Origin: Lutraria lutraria
Lineage: Eukaryota > Mollusca > Bivalvia > Venerida > Mactridae
DNA length: 64,000 nucleotides
Direction of reading: 5' to 3'
Assembly: GCA_964023205.1 (NCBI GenBank)
Contig: OZ026845.1
Location: 6,954,001-7,018,000 of the forward strand
The notes under the pieces are model-generated. The model was not told the origin of the DNA, ran no database searches, and saw only the letters and a list, made by a program, of their open reading frames with translations. Made by a program: the position numbers and the translations under genes. Positions 1 to 11,803 of the stretch are shown here, piece by piece; the stretch's first letter is position 1, and each line of letters begins with the position of its first letter.

Positions 1-251
1 CGAACTTGATGAAGTGGAAATTATAACTTCACAGGAGTAATGTTGAATTGATTTTAACAATTTGAGTAAGCAAAGATACTGTTTACATCGTTAGATATGT
101 TCACACATCTATTATTTATGATGTTTCATAATGTAACTATTTTTGTGCTCCTGATTAAGAAACCTTATTACGCATGTGTCACTCTTGTTATTAGTAGCAA
201 TGTCAAACAAGTATGTTGGTTTTCGCCGTATTTTCAAAGTATCTGATAAAA
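1..251. other. AT-rich sequence, nothing recognised
   Basis: No convincing exon, RNA gene or element was seen in these first 251 bases. Confidence 0.5.
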
Positions 252-389
252 AGAATATTAAATTAGTGTAGATTCCGTCTTTAATTCATTGAACTCGTTG
301 AATAAAACAGTATGAAGCTCACCAAAGTGTTTTATACAACTCGTTCGTTCAATAAATTCAATACGGAATCCACACTCATTTAATATCCT
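252..389. repeat. Palindromic hairpin MITE, ~138 bp
   Basis: The two halves are inverted copies. The left begins AGAATATTAAATTAGTGTAG and then GATTCCGT. The reverse complement of the right begins AGGATATTAAATGAGTGTGG and then GATTCCGT. Similarity continues inward through the ACTCGTT and ATAAAACA words to a short loop near 315-330. This is the shape of a small foldback MITE or the relic of a longer palindromic element. No clear target-site duplication was found. Confidence 0.65.
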
Positions 390-600
390 CTATGTATGAC
401 AGGGGAAGGATTCATCTGAAGTTACAATTTTAACATAAAAGCCGTGAGCATAACAAACAGCGTAAACGAGTGAATTTACGAATAAAATGATAAAAGTGTG
501 TTTTTGTAACGGTTTTACTGGGTTCCGCAGAGACTTGTTGTTAATTTCACTTCTTTGTACTCCTAGTTCGGTTAAACATTGTCAGGAAACTGCTCGTGGG

Positions 601-908
601 ATGAATCGGTGGTTTAGTGCCTATGAGATGGACCACCAATCTAATGGTTGTGGTTTCGATTTTCGACTCCGCTTTCCGATATTTCAAAGATGCTATTTAA
701 GTATCCCATTCCCGAGCAAGCCAAATATCTCAGGAAACGGGCGATGCGTGTATCTTTGCTTTAAACCGGGCGGACGCGGCAAAGACCCAGAAAAAATCGA
801 AATAAGAGTAGGGATATAAATGCCCGATTGTCCTGTTTTTTTCTACCCCATTTCTCTGTGGCGGCTCTTTAAATTATCAAAGCTGCCGCATGGACCGTTA
901 AACAACAG
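601..908 (+). mobile_element. tRNA-derived SINE, family 1 copy a
   Basis: The head has a pol III A-box-like GGTGGTTTAGTG and a degenerate B-box around 650-670 (GGTTTCGATTTTCGACTCC). The body ends in a tail shared with three other loci in this window: ATATAAATGCC, then a pyrimidine-rich stretch, CTCTGTGGCGGCTCT, and a final CCGTTAAACAACA. A 110-codon open frame over this stretch is an accident of the SINE and not a gene. The copy is diverged but close to full length. The exact 5' boundary is uncertain. Confidence 0.65.
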
Positions 909-3370
909 ATGAACAGGAAACAGTTCGTTTAAAATCCTACTTCCTGTTTCGTCGAGAGAATTATTAAAAAGGTAAAGGTCGCTATGAATGGTTCTATGCA
1001 TGCAAAATATAAATCAAAATCAACCTTGAACTTTAGATATCACCTGAACACTGTTATTATGGCTATTATACTCCGGCTATATATATTTCGTGATCAATGC
1101 AAACCGACCCTGTCTGCAACGGAACTTGAACACTTTGTTTATCCATAAACAACATTATGTGTCTTTTATGCGTTGTGTTTGGACAACAAGCAGACAGTAT
1201 AATGATTAATATGTGAACTTGATATGATAGTTGTAATTTTCAGTTAACCAAGAAACTAAATTCGTTGCATATGCTATTTGTTTAATGTTATTCAAACAAG
1301 ATTCACTTTACTTCAATATAATGCTAGCGGGGACCCATTAAAAATATAGACTATATATTTTCATTTCAAATTGGAAAAGAGAAAACTATGTCTTATTAAA
1401 CATTAACAGTGTTTGATATTATTTATTTTCAATTTTCGAGTTATTTCCTTTCCATGTCCAGGTATATTTGCTTGTCAAAACGCTACCAGTATTCATTTTA
1501 TTTGTATTTAAATGTAGGTACTTAAGTATGCAGATTCGTGCTGCATGCAAACAAATATTCTGCCAATACTATGAATATCAGATACAGCTTTATACATTTT
1601 AAACCTGATAGTAAATTACAAAAATAAAGTAACGACACGAACATAACGACGAAGGAATAACCGAAACTGACAATCACTTATCAGCTACAATTATTAAAAC
1701 AGTACTTTTTATAACAAATTTCAATATTCCATGCCCACTTGATTAAAACAATATTTTGACATTTTTAAAAACATTTTTAAAAACATTTTTAACGGTGGAT
1801 AGGTCAAGTCACTGAACTTAAAATTTAAAGCATAAGCTACCCAATGTCATTGTGACAAAATTATTTTTTTATAAAACAGATACAGATAAACATGCACTTG
1901 TTGCCTAATCAATTCCTAGCATGATATAACACATTGATATTGTTACTTTGACTGTTGACATGTAATGAAAAATGTATTATTGAGTATTTTGCCATGATTT
2001 CAAAACAGATGTTGAGAAAAAATTTGAAAAAAATCTGAACTTTGAAATCTTAATAAAGGAGACAAACAAAATTCGATTTAGAATAAAAAACTGCCCGGTA
2101 TTACTCGATGATCCGATTTTATAGACGTCATAGTCCTCTGATTATAACCGTCTCAAAGAGTTACAAATGTGATAAAAATTACTTGTTGCGTAATCTGATC
2201 CGCTTCCGTCCTGCAACAGAACAGACTAAAATATTTTTGCTGTGTTAATGCTATGACAAATGAAATTTAACTATTTTTTAGCTAATCATTTCTTTTGACA
2301 AATGGCCTGACGTGTTTGTATTAACCTTGAAATTAGTGCAAGCCATGGCTCATGGAAAATAATTTGTGTTTTTACGTGTTGATAAATGTGACTGTGTGGT
2401 ACAGAAGAGTGATAAAATTGTACACTAAACTCGAAATAATTCATATAAAGACCATTACAATTGCAATTCTTTATTGGGTTAAGTATGGCAACGGCCAATA
2501 CACATACAATAAAGTACAACATACAATAAAGTCATACAATTTGGCAATTTTAAGGGAGACATATTTTCTTACTTCAAATGTAAGTGCATTGCAATATTTA
2601 GAAGAGTAACTATGATAATTGTTTTTTATTGGCATAAGGTTATAGATGTTTTATACATGTGGATAATTACAATAGTATACACTGTCAGGAATATATTGTT
2701 AACGAATATTTGCATGCAATGAACAAATCAGTACAACATGATACTCATCCTCAATAAAACATTCACAATATGGAGCTTCCCTAAACTTTCTAGAAATTTC
2801 AAAATGTCTACCATTTATGGTGTGGTGTCTTTTATATATCATTCATATATTAGAATACTAAACTTGTATTAGGTAATAAAGAACAAAGCAGAAAAGGACA
2901 CACTTTATATAATATTATCTTATTTCGAAGTTGAACATGTAAAACTCAGTCAAAGCCCGTTGAGGGATGATTGGAAGCATCATTCATTATTCAGTAAATT
3001 GTCTCTCATATTGAAAGCGCACAATAAATATAAGCCAGAATTGTTCAAACTTTCTTGAACCGACAATTGAATGAACAACTTATGTTCTAACAAACATAGC
3101 AATTGCACACATATGGCATATCATTGTAGGTCTTATATTTTGCTATATTATTGCAATCATTAAACTTGCATGATTGCAATGCAGCTGACAAATGTAAAGT
3201 ATCATTTTTACTAGCCGAGAGGCTAATTACCTAATTGTTAAATCCATTAGCGTTATCTCTAGTAGACAGACATTAACCCGTTTTAAATGTATGACAAATA
3301 GAACCAATGATACAATATGCAATACACATATCTGCATAAAATTCTTCATGTTTATCTCAATTTATAATAG
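909..3370. other. Non-coding AT-rich stretch
   Basis: No supported gene. A short direct triplication of ACATTTTTAAAA lies at about 1759-1792. The open frames at 2286-2609 overlap each other on opposite strands and have no recognisable domain. Confidence 0.5.
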
Positions 3371-3379
3371 AAAATCAAT

Positions 3380-3559
3380 TAACTCAAACCTGTGAACAAA
3401 GGCGACCATGAAAAAGACAAATGTGTCCTTTATTGACAAGTGGCGTTTAAAAGGAAGTCAAATTCTAATTAATAATGAATTACGGTTTTGAAACAAAATG
3501 ACCTTTATTCACAGGATGGCCTTTATTTCCTAGGTTGTTGCCAACACAGGTTTGACTGT
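3380..3559. mobile_element. 180-bp MITE with perfect 9-bp target duplication
   Basis: Terminal inverted repeats of about 15 bp match closely: the left end reads TAACTCAAACCTGTG and the reverse complement of the right end reads ACAGTCAAACCTGTG. The element is flanked by identical 9-mers AAAATCAAT at 3371-3379 and 3560-3568, which fixes both ends. It has no coding capacity. Related sequences lie at 21216-21400, 58150-58308 and 63711 onward. A 9-bp duplication is typical of Mutator-like elements, but the superfamily cannot be proven from the ends alone. Confidence 0.8.
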
Positions 3560-3568
3560 AAAATCAAT

Positions 3569-4770
3569 AATAAACCTTGACATGCCATTCGACGCGTAAA
3601 AGCATTACTATGCTTTCAGATATGACACTTTGGGGACAAATAAAGGAATAGATCCTAACATGCATAATGCACGTCAGCTAATGGTCAGACGAAGATTTCA
3701 ATACAAGTTCGTTGTTAAATTAACTTTCATTTGTATTGCTGTATGACTGGTTCAGCATACGAGTATTTTATTTAACATTCCATACGAACAAGGTATTATA
3801 TTCTAGCCGAGTTTTTAACACTATAACAAATACGCTACTTGACATTAAGTACAATATCGCTTAAAGTTCTTTCATGCATTTCCCTTTAGACAGGTGTATT
3901 GTTGTAGGCGTTGTCTGAAATGAAATATGTCAGTCTCCTGGAAAGAACATAAAACAATCCTCTTTAACGCTCAGCAACGATATGATTTGAAACTGGTTGA
4001 CTGTCTTGGAGTTCTTCTCCTTGAGTAAGAATATGATTTCTGTTTCATTTGAACTTCTAGTTCATCACCTTTCATCCAGACCACCTTAATGAGCTTCCAT
4101 AACCGCTTGAGAAGTAGCGGGTACATTGTGTACACTTTGTACGGCATTGCGTCGTGTTTAGGCGTTTATCATAGTCTGATGACTTTCCTCATGACATCAT
4201 GCCCCCCCCTAGCCAATCATCGATTTTGGAAAGTGAAAAATTACCATTTCTACATACGACACATTTCCTCAATATTACTGGACACTGTTCCGGAACATTT
4301 TTGGTAATATCATTTCTAAAGATCCCAACGTTGTGGTGTGTAATATTATATTATGTAGAAATTCTTGAAAATACTTGAAAAAAGCTTACCTAAGCAACGG
4401 TAAAGCCGATGTGCATCTTTTAATACATGCAGCCATAACGGATTTATAGGAAATGCCACATTCGTAATCGGACATGGGAAATCGTGTTTTGATGTGAATG
4501 CGAGGGTACACATTTCTTTCAAAGACATTTAGTCTTGTTAACAATATGGTTCGTTATATACAGGTATGCATATGTTTGTTGTAAAGCGATGTCTACTTGT
4601 ATTAAATGGTCATGTTGGATTTTCTAAATAATTATTGGGTTGATTTGGGTTAATGAGCAACACAACTGCTAAACTTTGGCCATGTTTGATAAACTGAGGG
4701 TGCTAATATAAAGTGGAGCGTACACCGGTGATTTATATTTGCAAGATAAAGAAGCCAATAAAAGTCTTTG
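3569..4770. other. Non-coding stretch
   Basis: No supported gene or element. The frame at 4089-4307 has no recognisable domain and includes a run of seven C. Confidence 0.5.
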
Positions 4771-4888
4771 GGATAAGAGTAGGCATATAAGTGCCCCTTT
4801 TTTCTGCATATCTCTCTCCCTTCTTTGGGGCCGCTCTGAAATGACCATGATAGTTATCGAAAGGGCCGTTAACCAAAAAAAAAAAAAA
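4771..4888 (+). mobile_element. SINE family 1 copy b (3' tail only)
   Basis: Shares with copies at 601 and 17375 the words GATAAGAGTAGG and ATATAAGTGCC, a pyrimidine block, CTCTGAAATGACCATGATAG and GGGCCGTTAACC, then ends in a run of about 14 A. The A-run is consistent with a retroposed 3' end. The tRNA-like head is not recognisable upstream, so the copy is 5'-truncated or eroded. Confidence 0.6.
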
Positions 4889-5927
4889 TCCGCTACATAA
4901 GTTATCACATTTATGTCACCTTTTAAGACTGTGATGAGTTAGCTATGTTGTCTTACGAAGCCAACAGGGTGCATATCAGACAACACATCAATTAATACGA
5001 TGCGATCTTAACAGATTACGTACCATGCTTAATGTCAACTATAAATACAACCAGTGTAATCCGATAAGCATTGCGACATCACAGAACTAATTACTCACAT
5101 GTTGCCCATAGTTTTTAAGAAACGCCTTTCTCTTGCCATGTAATGTTTATATTTAATGAAGTACATTATTAGAGGAGCAGAATCCAACAAAAATATCATC
5201 ATGATAACAACGATTTTCCTGACAATAATGCAAAATAGTTTTATTGGTAACTTGAAGATAATTCATATTCGTAAATAATTGTCAAAGATTCATAAAAACA
5301 ATGTATAATGTATTCCATTGTTGCGTTTTTCGCTGGTTTAAATGCTACGTAAAACCTTAATATGGCATCGTCAAAACAGCAAACACAAACTTAACTAGAT
5401 TAGAAGCAATACTCTGTAACATGCCATCAGATGAGTTGGAGACTTAATAAAAAATTATATGATTCATTTTCCCCAATATAATACGAGCATGTGGACAGTT
5501 TGTAACGAACAGAAACTGGTATTATATTTTTCTTGAATTTGTAAAAACCTTAAAAATACGTCATTGGCAGAAGGCATCCGTAGGAATGATAACGAATCTA
5601 TCCAACATCGTTAGAGAGACTTGCATCACATTTTATTCTTTTATAGTAACATCATTTTTGTCATGCTTTATCTGGTGGTCAATAATGAATTCGATGCTCT
5701 TGACATGCTGACCAGCTCGCCAACTCGAAGCTACAATATCCCCATATTGCATGGATCAATATAGCCACATAACTTGAAGAATGTCGTGGCTACGGTTGAT
5801 CGATTCATAAGTTTAGTGTACTAAATAGTAATAACATAGTATAATCTAAATTATTATTATTCGTATGTTTGTTTCAATGTTGTTAATATTTTTCAAAGAT
5901 ATTTCAATTATATACAGTACTTTAATA
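4889..5927. other. Non-coding stretch
   Basis: Nothing recognised on either strand. Confidence 0.5.
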
Positions 5928-6090
5928 GTTTCCCTGGATTGTATTCTAACAAGTACTAACTTACCCTTCTACAAAGAGTCGATCCTCCATTTGGCGGAAA
6001 ACAGACATTTGTGTTAATTATTTTATAAAAATGTACGACCGGATGACTGGGTTACAAGTCAAGTCACTTACCACTGGACCGCGGGTGGTG
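5928..6090 (-). mobile_element. tRNA-derived SINE, family 2 copy a
   Basis: Read on the minus strand, the head CCGCGGTCCAGTGGTAAGTG resembles a tRNA A-box region. The body on the plus strand carries CCTGGATTGTATTC, AGTACTAACTTACC, TTCTACAA and TTTGGCGGAAAA, words shared with the copies at 11628, 56381 and 59240. The B-box is eroded. The open frame starting at 6031 arises from this repeat. Confidence 0.6.
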
Positions 6091-9000
6091 CCAAAAGTAT
6101 TGGTAATAAAGATGGCAACACAGTATGAATTTCACGTAATCAGCATTGTACCTAACAGGCTTTTGGATTTGTTCAAAGCGTGGTTACTGTTCGATAAACC
6201 TAGCTACTGTAGATATGCAAGAACTCCATCCAATGACTGCAGAAAAGTAAACATTCTAGAACATGTGTTTCTTGTATTCTACACAGGCAATAACTTTAAA
6301 ATGCCAAGAACCAAACGTCATAATCAATTTCTGTATTCAAAAAGACATCGGAAGGGTTGAGGCTATATACATATAATAATGCAGGATATAGGACTACTGG
6401 GAAACATAAATTACAATCCATTATGTACGAACATTAAGATTTGATGTGACAATAGTTGCACACAAATCAGAATCATTATGTGCATTGCAAGGAAGTTTCG
6501 CAATTTCCATTCCATTATTGGCGTCTCTAACTGCATGCGTGCGAGCATACTGCGGGCGGAAACATCATATTTTCGAACGAGACGATTAAATCATTTATGG
6601 CATGATGTATGTACGGCTAACGTGACAAGAGAGGATTGTTCAAGCAACCTAATGTTCGGAAATATATCTGCATATAATGTATAACTACGTATTTTAACAG
6701 TTGCTTTAGTTCACCACCACGACATAGCGTCCACCACGACAATAGTCGGAGTATTTCATCAAATAGACCGCCTTTGTTTTATACAGATTTTCAATATTTC
6801 CTTTGTATTTTAACTTCAAGTTGATAAAAACATCAACTAGACAATTTTATCCGTCATACACGATCTCAAAGACGGTCTTTACTAGTATATCAATAGTGTA
6901 CTGTATATCGTTTTGAATACAGTCGTTGTCAATTATTGTCTCGAAATCTAAAGGAAAAGTATTTGATAATACTGCATTAGTAATTGCTTAAATTCGTTAA
7001 TGAGTATACTTAAGATCATAAAATGAATATACTGTACCATACACGACCCGAAAATTATTGATCTCTGCAAACAATCCTCGTTTCAACCGATGCAATACTC
7101 GTTTATTAAACAACGGAAATGTCTTGCCTTGTGGATCAGACAAGCAATCCTTTAAAAAGTCTAGTCCGTATCCTTGTTGAGACACGAGCTCTTCTCTTTA
7201 AGACAATTTGATTTAAGACATTCATCTACGTGGAAGTGACCCACACCGACAAGGGAAATGTTAGAAGTACTATAGAGTCCATTAACTGTGGTGGTTAGAT
7301 TATTTGCCCACTGGTATATCACTGAAATATGCTAGACGTCATTCATTTAGTGAACTTGGAAATATTGAATCCATGAAGCGCATTTCTCGTGGACGATTTC
7401 ACTTGCAAAACATTTGACCCAACCAAGCAATTAGGATCGAGGTTGTATTTACGAGCATTAGACTAGTGTTTACCTTGGCATAATCAAGATAAGTCTAGGT
7501 AGACTAGTAGTACGATTATTGATCTGTTGTCTTTTACAGATAACAATCAAAGCACTTAGAGTACTGTCAAAAGCGAAAGTTAAAATACTATTGATGATAT
7601 TTGGTATATACGCATTAGATAACTAATGATACCAAAAAATCACAACAAACTCTAAGCCACAATGTTACAAACCCAAATGTATATATTTTCCTCAAAAGGA
7701 AGAGTTAGTTTGGCCCAGTGTAATGAAGACGTTTTGGTAGAGATCCACTTGTTACGCTCCCTATTATGTTGAAGTTGATAGTTAACTCATACCTCCACTT
7801 CTTGTTCACGGCAAAAATACATATGACTCTGAGGTTGAGTGTGCTAGAGGTCCTGGGTTGAAATAATTCTTAAACGTCCCGAATTCAGTCAAACGAGTTT
7901 ATAATTCTGTTTTAATAATAATTGCTTTTTTGTTGAAGATGTTTTTAACAAAGATGTATTATGCAAACCCATCTCGCAAATAAGAATTTCATTTCGCGAT
8001 ATCGAGTACATTTCGTACTTTATATCCATCCAGTAGGTGGAGTTACGGTTAACTGGCCTCCTCGCTCGACTGCTAGTGTCTTTCAGCGATTACCATGCAT
8101 AATAATAGTAGCGATGCGCAATATATTATCTTTATGAATGAAACTTGTGTGCGAATGAATACTGAATTATTAAACTCAATAGTTTTACAGTTTGAAATGC
8201 AAAAACAATGTAATAATTAAAAATGAACATAACCCTGCAATATATCCAACGTGTATCATACATGCAATCGGTAGAGACATACAACCAGTGGTACTACTTT
8301 TAACGCTGGTGTATATATAAGAGGCGCCAAGTTTTTGCTAATACAAAACTGGATTTATCATTATAGAAGCTCTCTCTCTTTGCTTTCGCTTCTAATAGCA
8401 GTACGACTTTGTTCTAAACGCTTAGCTGATTTGATTTTAATAGGACACAATAAAACATTGAGTTAGACAATATTCGCCAAACTTGCATACCTGTTATCAC
8501 CAACGAAGCAAATATTCTAGTGAATTGATTACCTGACTTGGTTACTGACGAACGCATTTCGGAAAACAATTATAGTAAACACGATAAAACGGAGCGTTCA
8601 CTAACCATGCCTGCCAACTAGCCTGCAAAAAAGTACATGCTGACAAGTTATCATACTTGCCTCGTTTTATTTAACACGAGCAATTAATATCTACATAGTC
8701 TTAGCCAAGTCTCATAAGTTTCCCCTTACATATTTATAGATTGTTAAGGAAGATACAAAGCAAAGTTGGGTGTGTGTAATATCATGGAATGACACAATAT
8801 AGACACTTCTTACGTGGTGTAATCTAATTAATCAAATGCATTAATAGATGAATTTACTTCCATATTCATAGTAATATTTCAATTTCCTCAACGTAAGACT
8901 CAGTTAAAGCATGCTTGTACAACTTAAGGAAGTAAGTAAATGAAAGGTAATCGTCTTTTTAAAGTACAAGAAGATACAATTCGTTTAACGCACGATTCCA

Positions 9001-9696
9001 GTAAGAGTGTGAGTCAGCATCCTAATTGGTACCTTCATTAATTGGAACTGAGAAGAAGGTTTTCGGTTAAATGTTACTGATTTGGTGTCCACACATAATA
9101 GAATACTTAAACCTTAAATGATATACCGTCGGGCTCATTCGTCGCATACATTTATTAAATGAGAATTACTTATTGTGATAAGTAATGCTTTATTTCATTT
9201 TCTCCAAAACATGTTAGTATTACACAGCTAATTTGTCATAGTTTGGCATCGCTAGCTGATTCAGAAACATCTTTTTATTCAGAACAGTAAAACACCGATG
9301 CTAAAACCATCTTGATGAGTAAATAAACAGGTCCTAATATAGCATTGGTTTTGTAAAATGTACAGTCAAACTAACATACACAAGACAGTCTGTGGAAGTC
9401 TTTAGTGGACAGCTGTCCTTTGTTCGTAGGTGTCATGAATTTTGACATAGAATATAAAGTTTTCTGTAATGTATGATATTTGTTGACTGTTTCCTAGAAT
9501 GCTAACCAGTACAATACAAAAAGCAAATAATGGTATGTTCATTAGAAATATTAAAACCCTTTCGTAAAATGAGAGGTCGTTATTCCAAGTTTGTGCATTA
9601 AATTTTCAGAACAAATTTTCTTAAAGAAGTTTAAATAATAATTGGAAGCATTATGTAATTTTAATAAAATGTAATTTTGATATTTCTTCTTTCTCT
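6091..9696. other. Non-coding stretch
   Basis: No gene supported. The frames at 6478 and 6997 lack recognisable domains. Around 7830-7865 there is a weak tRNA-like word (GTGTGCTAGAGGTCCTGGGT), too degraded to call as a SINE. Confidence 0.45.
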
Positions 9697-9895
9697 ACAT
9701 GTAATTTCGTGACTCTTGTTAAAGTCAATGCATCAAAAGCATTTTGTAAAAACTTATTAGAAGTAATTTAAATTATTAATAAAAATACATATTTACTGCA
9801 TTAAACAATTAAAATCACTTATAATAAGTTTTTACCCTATGGCTACAAACTGCTTTTGATGCATTGACTTTAACAAGACTCACAAAATTACATGT
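9697..9895. repeat. 199-bp palindromic MITE
   Basis: Arms of about 45 bp are near-perfect inverted copies. The left starts ACATGTAATTTCGTGACTCT and continues to TGCATCAAAAGCA at about 9741. The right runs TGCTTTTGATGCATTGACTT to TTACATGT. An inner pair, AAAAACTTATTA and TAATAAGTTTTT, extends the symmetry. The terminal six bases ACATGT are themselves palindromic. No open frame is present and no clear target duplication was identified. Confidence 0.7.
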
Positions 9896-11627
9896 TGTTG
9901 TTGTAATTCCTTATAATATTATAATTTCTATGTCTCATTGTTTTTCTGATATAAGAATACATTTCCTACATAATGGTTGACTGTGCTTAAATGTAAATTA
10001 CAGCTTACATTTCCTCTCGATTTTTATGATTATGAGTCCACATTGTTCTAAATAGTCCTGTTCTTGATCAGAAGCGTTTTCAATATCCGATTACAAGTTT
10101 TTAAACTTATAATCATCATTAATGAACCATTACACTGTCTCGTTGGTTCACTGAAGGGAAATTCTATCTGACAGACAGATTACAATTGTTCTGGAAATAG
10201 TTTCTACTTTTTGATCTACAATTGACATGCAATATTAACATTTTACAGGCTGTAATACTCGCCTGTTTTACAGTTAACGAGATGAAGTAAACTCTTAAGT
10301 TTTCAATAATAAAACTGTGTATAATGTGTTATAGTCATAGACATTACAAACAGTGTACGTTTTATTGTACCCAATGGATGAATCAAAATTGAAACATAAT
10401 ATTTTCGGAAAACTAGGTCTTTATTTTTATACATTTTTTTGGATTTTATGGCAGATAGCGTACTTTTCTATTCGCGAAAGAATGTTTCACTGAAATGGTC
10501 AATTAACGCCGTCCTAGAATATGGACTTGTAGACATTAAATTGTAGTGAAGAGGGAAAACGTTCAAGCAAATAAAGCTATGTCTGAAAAAGAAAATACAT
10601 AAGTGAAAAGAGCATTCATTTGTTTTCATAACGTTACTGTGTTTTTCTCAAAAAGGTTTTAACAAAATTATCTTTTTAAATCAATATATCAATCATGGTC
10701 GTTAAAAGTTGTCGGAATTTTCATTCCGCTGTTTAACGATTCCAGCAGCGTTTGCTTAATTCACACATGCCTTGCCCACGTTCATAAATAAATCGTAAAC
10801 AACAATGTATTTTCCTTTGATAAAGAGGAAAAGTATCCCTGATAAAACAATTGAATACGTTTTATTTTTATTTATGATTTCTGATAAATCTCCCTTTCCA
10901 CTTCATATATTGATGGTTGTTAATTACAATTTTCAAGTCGTTTCCAATATTCATTATTTAAAGTTAGCTACATTGGTATGGTTTGCATCGCATACAAACA
11001 AGTATCATTCCAATAATGGGACTACCAAATATAGCTTTTAAATTACAAACTGTAAGATACTTCAATACCTGCTGTATTAATATTTCCATTACCTATCAGG
11101 AATTTCAAGAAACAGATTCTACATTCAAAAATGTGTCAATGACAAATAATGATGTCTTTCTCCGGAACAGTATTAATCGTAGACAAACATAAACTGTCTG
11201 CTACAAATGAGATTCAAAATATTCTGCGAAGTAAGCTCTTGCAGTTTTACGTCTTGCTCACATTTCTTAATTACCTCCTTTCATACATCATTTGTAATTC
11301 TTTACGATATTTACGACGCACTTTCATATCACATTTAACATTTAATATCACATGCTTATTTACCGGAACTGAAATTTCGTGTCTCAATAGAGATATTAGG
11401 GTTTTACACATTTCTATTTTTTGTCGCTGTAAATATCTAATTTTTGTAATTTTATTCATCACAGATTGAGAACCTGTGGGCGCCAATTTTTAGTGTGTTA
11501 TGCGTATTACATTTGATTTCACAATAAATTAGATCCATAGTTGCCTTTATCGTTTCAGTGGGTTTTGACGCCGATTATTCTACAATGTCACAATTATATA
11601 CGTTCGGCGTTCCAATCTCATAACAAG
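9896..11627. other. Non-coding stretch with only short frames
   Basis: Several short overlapping frames at 10805-11486 lie on both strands. None shows a domain or coding-like composition, so I call no gene. Confidence 0.45.
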
Positions 11628-11803
11628 TTTTCCTGGACTGATTCTAATCAGTACTATCTCGCGCTTCTATAATGAGACGTCAATTTCTCCACATACGGAG
11701 GAAGATCGACATCTTTATAAAAATTCCATAGAAGGATGTGACCCAGCCGCAATACACCTCTCCGGGTAACGTGTCCCGGCACTAACCACTAGACCATAGC
11801 CCA
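11628..11803 (-). mobile_element. tRNA-derived SINE, family 2 copy b
   Basis: On the minus strand it starts with GGGCTATGGTCTAGTGGTTA, a clear tRNA A-box-type head, and continues into the family body: CATCCTTCTATGGAA, GTCGATCTTCC and, on the plus strand, TTTTCCTGGACTG with CAGTACTA. The orientation and body words match the copies at 5928, 56381 and 59240. The B-box is degenerate. Confidence 0.65.

Noticed and set aside
487..819. 110-codon frame near the left end
   Set aside because: Its second half is a family 1 SINE (A- and B-boxes and the shared tail), and the first half has no domain.
7820..7870. Weak tRNA-like words (GAGTGTGCTAGAGGTCCTGG, then GTTGAAAT)
   Set aside because: The B-box lacks its key bases and no partner copy was seen. 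Too degraded to call a SINE.
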